This document shows positions 17,592 through 29,000 of a DNA stretch of 64,000 bases, piece by piece. Below the pieces are notes generated by a model, which did not search any database, was not told where the DNA came from, and saw only the letters and a list, made by a program, of their open reading frames with translations. The DNA is taken from contig NC_090796.1 in assembly GCF_040054535.1 (NCBI RefSeq), positions 14,783,501-14,847,500 on the forward strand, written 5' to 3'. The position numbers and the translations under genes are program-made. The stretch comes from Antennarius striatus. Lineage: Eukaryota; Chordata; Actinopteri; Lophiiformes; Antennariidae. How positions within the stretch are numbered: the stretch's first letter is position 1; every line of letters begins with the position of its first letter.

Positions 17592-19817
17592 ATGTTTGCC
17601 TTGACAGTGGTTAATTTTTGTTAATTGATGGGTCAGACCTGGAGTGAAGGTCGTGACCTTTACTTGCCTCCAAGAGAAATCAGCTTCAAGGATTCGATCC
17701 ATTTCCTTTATATTCCATGCATCCTTAGTCAAAACTTGCTATATAAATTTCCCACAATGCATCAGAAACCCCAAAGGTTCTGCTGACATCATACACCTGT
17801 CTTGTGTTTTTTCTCCTGGCGTGAACCAACCTGATAAATAGTTTGGAATGGATCCATTACGCGGATTGATAGAATAACGACACCAGAGGGTTCTGGGTTC
17901 TGATTGGCTTCACACAGCGAGGGGTGGGTGGGGGTGGGGGGTTGCAGTCTTAGTGCGCCGCCAATGTGAGCTCCAGGTAATGATGCTGTTGTTTACCAGT
18001 AGACGTTTGAACCGGTCCCTGGTGGAGACCGTTTAGCAGCACCAGCAGCGAGTGTGAGGATGATGATGAAGGAACTGGCGCAAATGAGCATCACGGCTGC
18101 CGCTCTGCTCCGGCATCTCCTCGCTCGCCGTATGCCGATGGAGCCGATCGCGGGAGGGGGGTGGGGGTGGGGGTAACCAACTTTGCTTCCACATTAATTG
18201 GTGTTAATGTATGGAAACGAAAGGAAGCGATCAGACGTGTGTGTTTGTTTGTTCGCCGCCTGAGGGATTGTAGCACCAGAACACTGCTGCAGACGGATAA
18301 TCCTCAACGCCACTTGTTTGTCTGTCCTCTGCTTGTAAGAAGTAATTCAATTACACCAAGTCTTGAGCACGACATCAGCACTTCTTCCTGCTATGACATC
18401 ATTAAAGTACACAGGAGATTAGAGCGTCGCAGCCGGCAGGGAGATGCGGTGCTGACACAGCAAACAGAAGTCTCCTGTCGTGTGTCCCGTCTATTCCTGA
18501 GTAAAAACTAGTTTTATCATCACCTGAGTCCCTCCACGTGTGTGCTGTACCACATATACGTGTGGTTGTTGTGTTGTTTATAAGGCAGACCAATGGGCAG
18601 CGACCATATGTCCAGGAGGCAGACGCTCAGACGGATTAGCCAGTTCTGGTGGCTGACTTGGCCGACTCAGCGGGAGAACCCAGATCAGGCTTTCCTGGTA
18701 GAAAGCAGACGAGTTGAGGCTGAGCCGTGCCTGCAGGGATGAGCTGATTGGATGGTTTTACCCCCTGGCCACCTGCCCCTCCTCCGTCTCCCTGGCATTA
18801 GCTGCAGGGGGATCAAGCCCCGCCCCTTGTGGACCACCTGTCGCTGGTCAGGCGATGAGTTGTCCTTGAGTGACGAGATCTATGAATGAGATGTGAAATA
18901 AACTTAAAAGTTTAGCCACGGAACCAACAGACGTTTACCTGAGATACCAGAATCCAACAGGTGCTGATTTATTTATTTATTTTATTTTATCTCAGATTTA
19001 AGGGTTGATAACTGGGTCATATTTTCCTTAAAGTCTGCCATCCAGCCCCCACCGGAGCGTGAGCCCAGGAGGGGTGATGTCATCCTGCCTTAAGCTGCTC
19101 GGCCTCATGAATGAGACGCTGAGATGACTGTTTCATCTCTTTGCTGCTGTTGTCATGGAGATCACGTCTGTTTCAGGTTCATAGGAAAAGTTTATCGCTG
19201 TTTATTATAGAAGTTGATATCATAAAACAGTCAAAAATATTGAAATGTTTTATCTATATATTATATATAATGTAATTAGATGCTTAGCACCAGTGTGTTG
19301 GTGAGGTGGTCCTTTCATGCTAATCTCAGGTTAGCATTGGAGCTAAGCATTCAGACCTGCTGGGCTCGTCTTTGGCCGGGCACGCCTGTCAGGAGCACAC
19401 AGTGGGGAGTTCTTTATAGTGAGTCCCCGTCTCCATGGTGACAGGTAGACAAGGTCAGGGTCATTGTTTGTTTTTGTGTTGTTGTTTTTTCAATCTCTGG
19501 TCCTCACGGTCCCATATGTGAGACCAGAGCAACGCTGCGAGGGGTGAAGCGCCTTCTCTTCTTTTCTCTCCCTGTAGCTGCATGAATTTTCTCTTGCAAA
19601 CACGGTTTTGATGCAGTTTTTTCATAACCCCGGGAGAGTGTCAACAGGCAGACAAACAGTTTGTTTGTCAAGGTCAAAGCACTCATTTAACAGTCAGGAA
19701 CCGGTCTGAAAACAGGAAGGAGTTCTTCCTTTGTGGTGGGAGCGTCTCACAAAGAGCCACTCGGGCTGCAGTCGGTCGTAGACGACCGGACCAGTGTCAT
19801 TTCGCTTGACATTTCCC

Positions 19818-19855
<38 letters not shown>

Positions 19856-19971
19856 CACACATACAGGTGTGTTAAGGTGTCAACACAAACTTGCGTCTGA
19901 CCACAGGAAGGGGATTATCCTCACTCTCCTCATTTCCCCCCTTCACCTTCTGGACCTCCTCTCTCTCTATG

Positions 19972-20032
<61 letters not shown>

Positions 20033-23000
20033 GTGTGTGTGTCGTACTCGAGCCCTCTTGATGCCCTCCATCTCAATGAGAGGTCAGGGATTGGCAGCTC
20101 ACCACCAGGAGTCTCTGGAGGAGACGAGACACCAGGAGGCCATGTTGTTAGCTCTTTTAGCGCTAAAGCAAACAGACGGCTGCTCCGCCACCGAGGAATC
20201 ATCGTGACCTCGTTACACAATTGGATTTTAAAACAGTTTATGCAATCAGGGTGTTTCATAATGAAGAACCTGAGGTCTGAGTCCTAAACCCCATTTTGTG
20301 TCCTTAGACTTGGGTCATTCTGTAGTCCGGCACCAGGTGACAAAAGCCGGCACCTGCTAAGGGGATGTTAGCGTTACCCCGTCAACTCGCAGCGCGACAG
20401 GATAGACAAGCTTTTCCATTTTAAGAAAAGCAAATCTGTGGTGAAAACGCCTCCCTTGGTGACGGGCGCTTGTGCTGTCGTGTGTGTTTGTGTAACAGAA
20501 TCAGGAGTGCAGCGCTCCCTTGTTTGCCCCGCGGCTACCTAATACCTCCTACACCAGCAGGAAGTGCAGGACAGCCGTAGGGCTGTCAGTTCACCGTCTT
20601 TATCGGGCTTCTATCCTCTGATCGGTCTGTTCTGGCATCGCTGACAGGTCGACCTGTCCAGGTCGACTCGGAGTTAGAACATAATAAAAATGTAGAGGGA
20701 GGCAGCAGCACATGAAGGGCGTCAAACAAGACATCCCCCACATGTCTTGTTTTCTTTTTTTGACACCACAGGGAGAAAGTCTCTCAGGTGTAACACCTGA
20801 TCCACAACAACATCCAGTCCGGTAGAAGTCGACATGACACAGGTCATGTGAGTAGCAAGAAATGACTTCTAATACATGATAGTACTAGTAGAAGTAGTAG
20901 CAGTAGTAGTATACGTTATTATTATATTACTACTTCTACTATTGCTGTTATTATGGTTACCATTATTATTATTACTATGATAGTTATTATTATTACTATT
21001 ACAGCTACTATTACTCTTATAATTATTATAATAATAAATATTATTATTATAGTTACTATCAGTATTATTAATATTATAAAAATTATATTAATACAAATAG
21101 TTATTATTGATAATAATATCACCATATGTATTATAATAATTCTTACTACCATTATTATTACTATGATTATTATTCCTGTTGTTGTTATTGTTGTTACTCT
21201 TAGTTTTAATTATAAACTGTACAGTATCATAAATATTATTATTATCTTTATTATCATAATTACTATCGTTATTACTATAGTAATTAAAGTGACAAATATA
21301 TTGTTATTATATTTATCACTGTTAGTACTATTATTATCATTTCTGTGTGAGGACCTTTACATTCTGATGGGGAGGGGATCATTAATCTAACAGTTTGGTT
21401 ATTTTGGACTCTGTGTTGTGAAGCTCCTGGTTAGGACCATGATGCATCGTGAGCCACACAGAACAGGTCTCACACTCCATGTCTAATGGAAGCAGAATGT
21501 CTGAAAATAGCGTGTTGTTTAGCAGCATTCTGCTAGCGTGTTGCTTCACGTGTGAAGTCAACGTGACACCGCTGCCTCCTAAAAAGATCCTCTCAGAGGA
21601 TCGTCATGACCAAACAAAGATCCAACACTGTTCTGACATCACAGACGTCATAAAAGCTTCACTGAGAGACAAACAAAAAAGAACTTTGATAGTCTGGATG
21701 CTACTTTCTTACCAGATCAATAGATTAATCTAGATTGAACTTGAATCGCTTGAACAGCAGAAACAAAGCTTTGACTTTGATGAAGACTCACTACTGTTTG
21801 AACAGTGAACCAATAAGGACATGAGTTGGCGAACCCACAGATGTTGATGTAAGTGTGATGGCAGCGTGTTGTGTAACAGGTAACAGCATTACCCGTGTTC
21901 ATGAATGAGTGTGTGAGTCATGGCGGCAGCAACGTGACTTTGGCTGAACTCGACTACAATCGCTCTGATGTAACCTCAGATGAAGACACGCCTCCACTAT
22001 CCGTCAGTCCGTATCAGGTGCCCCCCACCCACCACCATCACCACCACCACCACCACCAATCCGCCAAGCGCCGCCCATTACCCAGGAGCCCCTGAAACAG
22101 GATCTGAGGCGGCAGAGAGGTTTCTATCAGATAACAGTCACAGTTGTGTCTGCTGGACTTTCCAGAGCTTCGATTGCCTTTTTGTGAAAGATCAGCTTCA
22201 AAGGTCGCCTGAAAGGTCGTCTCCAGGTCAGGGTGGATCCGGATCGGAATCCGGATGTGGATTGGGTTCACACTCGTGTTTGGTTAACCTCTTTATGGGT
22301 ATGGACCAGTTTAAAGCAAAGGATGGGAGGGATGAGGGAATGATGGAGAGAGAGGCCAGCCCTCATGTACACAAACACACACACACACACACACACGCAT
22401 TCATACACACACATGTGCAACCACACACGCACAAAAAAAACCCCGAAAGGATATTAAAGTGTTTCTTCTTCCTGTTTAAATTTGAGGTTTAATTCTCCCT
22501 TTAGTTTTGTTAAACAAAACCCTCAGGCTGACCCCTGACCCTTGACCACGGGTGAAAGGGAAAGCAGACATCCTGCATAGACTGATATGTCATTCAGACA
22601 TGACTCACTGATACATGACCCACAGATAAAAGACCCCCATAAAACCCTCGTGACCTTTGAACCCAGGCCATAAAAATGCCGCATGTGTTCAGGTGACGTG
22701 TTCCGGCCCTATCACTCTCATCCACACCCCCGCCCACCTTCAGGGTGTTGTTTTAGCACCTCCCTCCATCCATCTGCTCCCTCCAGCTCTTCCTTTATGA
22801 TCATTGATTATTTATTTCTCTTCTATTGAGCGATCAACTCTTTTCCTTCTCCTTCAAAACACCTCTTTGGGTTTTTCTCCAGCGAAACGACGACTACTGA
22901 CTTTTGCTAGGCGTCTTGGCAGCATTGCCCCCTTGGCACAGGATTGTGTTTCCATTTACGGGGGTGGGGGGCGTCGCCTTCATCAGTAAAACTGCCAAAC

Positions 23001-26000
23001 AAGTTGGCCCCGCTGTTTTCACAAGCCCAGCTACAGGTCTCCTGATTACAAGATCCATCAGCCACAAAAGGTGTGGGCCAGGGCTTTGTCCCACCCCACC
23101 CCCCCATCTACTGCTTTATATGGCATTTAAATGACTCCATCACACTAATTGGTTTCATGTCCCTGCATCAGCAAGCTGTTGTTTGACTCTGGCTGATCTC
23201 TGGGAGGAAATTAATATTTTAGGAGCTCTTTCTTTCATAGCAACAGCGTGTAAATTTATGTCCAGACCATTTGAGGTCATATTAAATTGATTTATGTCCA
23301 TGCATACAGAAGGAAAGTGGACACGTCTTGTGACGTCCATTGTAAAAAGAGACAGCGTGATTAAAACCGCTAAAACTGACACTGGGTGTCCAAAGGCTGT
23401 GGACCAGGAAATTGGTTTTCTTTTAGTGGTTTTGCAGGTTTTCTGGCCTGCTGGTGTCAAACCAGACCATGAATCAGTCCACTATGAAGGGGGGGGGGGG
23501 GGCAGAACTGGACTGTAAAACAAGAACCGGACCAGAGAAGAGAGAATTCTAAGCTGAAGCTTCATTATGATCTTTTCTAACAGTTCAGACAGATTCTGAC
23601 TTTATTAAAAGGAAATAATTGTTTAAATGATTCCTGAATCTGAAGTCCTGATCGTTTTCACAGCTGGTCAGAGACGCCAGAAACCAGTCGGACGCCACTG
23701 GTAACGTTATCGGCTCCTCTGTTTGCTGTACCGTTGTGTTTGCAGAGCGGTTGCCGTGCAGCTGCCGCTTCGCTTTATGTTCAATGCAGCATTCAGGAAC
23801 AGCAAATAAGACGGATGGATCCGTCGAGTGTACAGCTGAGTCCGATCAGCTGATGTGTGTGTGTGTGTGTGTGTGTGTTTTAGATACTGAATAATCTGTT
23901 GTGTGAAATATCAATCCAGCATAAAATGCTAAGAAAACATTAACAAACACGGGTTGTTTTGCTGTTTTTTTCAATCAATAATCCTTTATTACAAGAGTAA
24001 AAAATGTAGATCAATGAAGTGATCAATAAACTTTATTCGAACACGGTTTTGCTGCCACGTGTCCGTGAACACTTGTAGATGAGAGTAGCAACAGGTGAGT
24101 TCTTTTTTTGAATGATGCACAAACACACGACCCCCCCCCCCCCCCACACACACACACACACACCTGAACACACTCAGGTGGTCGGTCCTGAACCGGCCAC
24201 TCTTGGATCTAGAATGCCTACCTGTTGGCCTCTCTGCGCTCATGACGACATGTTTCCATGTCACTGTGTGAGAACAGGAGAGGACGGCGGTTTCCACGGC
24301 GGCGCCGTGTTTCCAAACGCTCCTGAACCGGTTCCGTGCATCAGGTGTCACCAGCGGTCGTCTCAGACTGACCGGCGCGTCTGACCGCGTTCTAATCGGA
24401 TCTCAGAGGGCCGCTGACTACAGCGGGGCAATCCCGCCTCAGGAGGGTTACCTGGAGTTTACAACGGCGTCACGGCGCCAGTACCCTGAGGCACAGGTGC
24501 AGACGGCGTGTTGTTTATCACCTCATCAGAAGACTTGAACATTAAGCGGCGCAGCAGCTGCCGGGTGAGGATGCTGAGAGGAAGATAGTGTAACGTAAGG
24601 AAGGCGACAGATGGCACCAGAGGTGTCATCCACACCCTTTAGCTTTTATGATTACCCAGAGTGCAACATTACTAACAGAGAGCATTGTCGACGGCCCATC
24701 AGCCTTATCAAGGACACAATTACGCATTCACGCAGCAGCGTGGAGCGGCAGATAACGTTCACACTCAGCTGGGCAGAATACCTCACGGGTGGTGATCAGG
24801 AATCCAGATCCGATGTCCCGTCGACAGTGTGAACGTGTGTGTTTGACGTCACTCGCTTCAGAGGTGATAAACAGCGCAGATTAGCTCAAAGTACCTCAGA
24901 CTCTTAAGAGAGAATCTCTCCTTTCACATCTTCAATCCTGCAACCGTATTTGAAAATCAGCTCCTGAGCTCAATAATATATAATAATATAACATAATAAT
25001 AAACTCAAAGCGGAGGAAGAAGCGGTGTTGCCTTCATCCCCCCCCACCTCCTCTCAGTCCCTCCTCTGTCTCACCATCCCTCCCTCTTGAATTTCAAATC
25101 AAGGGCATCAAAGTGAGCGGCTCATTGGTCGAGGGGCTCATCAAAAAGCTCCAGGGGCCTGTGAGGACTCCCCAGGTCCGGCGGCGAACGCCGGCAATCA
25201 GCTGATCGCCCCGGCCGACGGGTCGCCGCCCCACTTCATGTGTGGAGGGAACTGAAGGGTCCGTGGACCTGGTGGTCATTACTGCCTGTGTTAATCCCGT
25301 CTTTTAGCTCCTCTTGCTCTGAGTGGGATTAGAATACAGACATTATATTGGTGCTGATGCTCAGACAAGAGAAGAAGAAAATCAGAAGTGATATTGAACA
25401 AAATTTCCAGATAGTTTGCACCGTCGGAACTTCCTGTTCGCCCCATCTCTGTTTTTACTTTATAAATGTTAACAATACTTCCGTAAAACTCTAGCAGAAT
25501 TGTGTCAGGTTGTATTTTTGTATTCTCACGTCATAGACATTTAACACCCAAGGCAACTATGTGCTTTTTTTGTCCTCCTCTTCACACAGATGATCGTTCT
25601 TATGGACCCCATGGAAGACCCGGCCAACATCCTGCGTGCCAACCGCAACAGGGAGAAGATATTCACGTTTGACGTGGCGCTGGACGAAGCAGCGAGTCAA
25701 GTCAGTCAAACGTAGAAGTTCGGACGTGTGGAGATGTGTTCTACTCCAAAACGCTCACGTCTCTTCCTCTTCTTCTTCTCCTGCAGGAGGAGGTGTACCG
25801 AGCCACGACCAAAGGCCTGATCGAGGGCCTCATCTCAGGCTACAACGCCACCGTCTTCGCATACGGACCCACAGGTTGTGTGTTTGTGTCCCACAACAAC
25901 GCGGCGAGCTGTAGGAGTTTGATCTTCAGCCGTAGACGCACAAACGTGTGTTTTTCTGAGCGTTTCTTTCCGGTTTCAGGATGTGGGAAGACATACACCA

Positions 26001-29000
26001 TGTTGGGGACCGACGAGGAGCCGGGCATCTACGTCCGGATGCTGAACGACCTGTTCCTTGCCGTGGAGGAGACGAGTGACGACATGCTGTACAGCATCTC
26101 CATGTCCTATCTGGAGGTCAGGAACTTTTCTTCACAAGTTCTCTATAAAACATCTATAAAAAGCAGTTTCCCTTCATTTCCTTTTCCAGATGTAGAAAAA
26201 ACAGGAACGTCAGACTCAGTTTTTGTTCGGAGCGGACATTACGGCAGCCTGTTGTGTTTCGTTCACCTCACTGGAGACACTAAATAGAACGGGAACAGAT
26301 CGAACTGTCGATGCAGAACAAATAGAACGGTCCGCAAGACTTTAGAAGCTGAAATGAAGCCGCACAGACTTTAAATAGGTGTGAGGCTTTAAATCTAACT
26401 CCGTCTGTTTTCACTTCAGTCCTGGTTGCTTTTAGTTTGAGTCATCTGTGAATGGATGTGATGACATCATCACTCAGAATGGATTTAAAAGCTACAGAAA
26501 AGTTGGCGTCTGGATGTTCTCCGACCTGAATTGCTGAAGCGCTGCCCCCTCCTCCTCCTCCTCTTCCTCTCGCGTGCTCATTGGTTGCTCATCTTCTGTC
26601 TCATTTAAGACTGGAAAGAAAAACCCTTTATTAGCTACTTTCACCTTTTATATGGGCTCAGAGCTCGTTGTACCAACAGGATGGCATCGCAAGACGTGGA
26701 AAAACCCTGATGTTAAGAATAAGAGGCCAAACATCCAGCTGTCAGCCTCAATTAAAGCCCCCACCTCTCTGACGTTAAATAAGAGCTGTGTTTGCAGCTC
26801 CAGCCTCCTGGTGGTTTGTCATCCAGCGGTCACTTTCCAGGGTGTCGCTTCCTGCCCTGAGCTTCTTCCACGACGGTTCGCTGCTTTTTCGTTGCGCCAT
26901 CAGTGGTCGTCCGGAGATTTTTGTCTTTGTGAAAGAGAAGCAGTGACGCCAGCGTCAACGACAGCTCGCCACCCAGCAAGTTGAGGATTCTGAAAATACA
27001 GCATGTAATGTTTTCTTAGCGGGTCTGGATGTGGCCTTTTCCAAACAGCCTATCCTTTCGAATTACGTCTAAAACATAAAAGAAACTCAAGCATCCTGGA
27101 AAATGAAGGTGAGGGTGAAACGTTTTTCTCTTTATCCTTTCAGATCTACAACGAGATGATCCTCGACCTGCTGAATCCATCGTCGGGTTTCTTGGACCTG
27201 AGAGAAGACGGTAAAGGAGTGATTCAGGTGGCCGGCATCACAGAGGTGTCCACTATCAACGCACAGGCGGTTAGACAAACCCCCCAACAATTCATACCCT
27301 TATTCTCTTTTCCTGGGCTCCACATGGATAAAGTCTCTACCTGTGTCCTCAGATCATGGAACTGATGAAGAGGGGCAACAAGGAGCGCACCCAAGAGCCC
27401 ACAGCAGCCAATCAGACGTCGTCTCGCTCCCACGCCGTGCTGCAGGTGACCGTCAAGCAGCAGAACCGATGTCGAGACATCGAACATGAAGTCCGCTTCG
27501 CGCGCCTCTTCATGATCGATCTGGCTGGCTCGGAGCGAGCAGCGCAGGTGTGTGGATCCATATCTGTCCTGATCACCTGAAGTTCTACAGTTTAGCTGAT
27601 GTCTGGTAGCTTGTTAGCGTCAAACGTCCAAGGGTCTGCTCTGTGAACGTCTCTGAAGTCCAGTCTGCTCACTGGGGATGTTTGGCAGAGAGTCTTTCCA
27701 GCAGTCCAGAGGATTTAGGTTCCCATAAACCTCAGGAGTCTTTAATGAAAGCCTCTTTATGTGTGTCATTATGGCCCCATGTAGTTTATAAGTCTTACAC
27801 CAACCTTTTCAAAGTTAAAATGGTCGTCTGGTAGATATTTCCAGACTTCCTTCTACATTTACCTGAGGGCCGCGGTTAGGAGTCAGCAAAACCTGAAAAT
27901 AACATCACAATATAATGATGTTAATGTTTAGAGCTTAGACGGTCTGTTACCTCAACTTAAATGGAGACATTAGTTCACGGGGTTGAGTTTCTGACTGTCA
28001 CCACTATAGTCTAGAGACATTGTCGTTGTTGTACTTAAACACGATGTGGAATACCGACGTTATCCTATTAGGACGTTTTAATCTTATAAATCCTGGCTGA
28101 TAAATATCAGACCTTCTCTTTTTTACCAGTGAAGTGAGGCTGTTGTAAAGTGTTTGCTCAAGTTCAGTCAGTTTTTTATCATGAAGGACTAGTCGTTACC
28201 ACGCATTCTAACAATGACACTCCTGGAGCTCTAGTTCACCACGGAGGCTGTGTGAAAGGTTCACAGCCGTGGTTCTGATGGAAAGCCCGTGGAGTTGTCC
28301 ATGAGTCGGTGAGAGATACTCGACAGGGAGAGATTTCACCATCGGGGAGGTAACACCATCTGCTGGACGGGAGTGGAAGCACAGAGGGAAGTAACTGCCT
28401 GTATGAGCAGGACGGGATGGGACCTCCATGAAAATTAGTCGTTTATGTTCACTGACACTTCAGAGAATACAAAACAGAAATAAAATAACTAAATAGTAAT
28501 AAATAAATCACATCAAAAATGTCCAGGTGGAGTTAAACTAATAGTAAAAGCTTCCTCATTCTCGTTCTCTTAGCTGTCTTTTAAGTTTGCAGTCAAAGCA
28601 TTAAAACACACCTCAATGTGTCTTTGGTTCCAGACCCAGAACAGGGGTCAGCGTCTGAAAGAGGGGGCCCACATCAATCTGTCCCTCCTGGCTTTGGGAA
28701 ACTGCATCAACGCTCTGAGTGACAAGCATGGCGCAAAGTATGTGAACTTTCGAGACAGCAAGTTGACTCGACTACTGAAGGTACAGCCGTTCTCAGGTTT
28801 GCTCAGCGCCGCGTGAAGCGGTCCTGGCGTTCCATTCACGTGATTTATTACCTTTGTTTCTGTCAGGACTCGTTGTGCGGCAACAGCCGGACAGTAATGA
28901 TAGCCCACATCAGCCCCGCCTCCACTGCTTTCGAGGAGTCCCGTAACACGCTGACGTATGCTGAACGTGCCAAAAACATCCGAACACGGGTAAGTCCTGA

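Larger units (their letters stand above)
17534..25589 (+). other. kif19: kif19 intron 2 (8 kb)
   Basis: No exon is recognised. Contents include a (GT)n tract at 17551-17586, G-quadruplex-type runs at 17921-17941 and 18152-18173, CA/GT tracts at 19821-19861, 19970-20042, 22377-22396 and 23854-23878, an ATT-rich array at 20870-21345, a (CAC)n tract at 22030-22058, and a C14-(CA)n tract at 24130-24163. The remainder looks like ordinary single-copy intron. Confidence 0.75.

Noticed and set aside
20922..21390. Ile-rich open frames on both strands
   Set aside because: They are products of the ATT/ACT repeat array.
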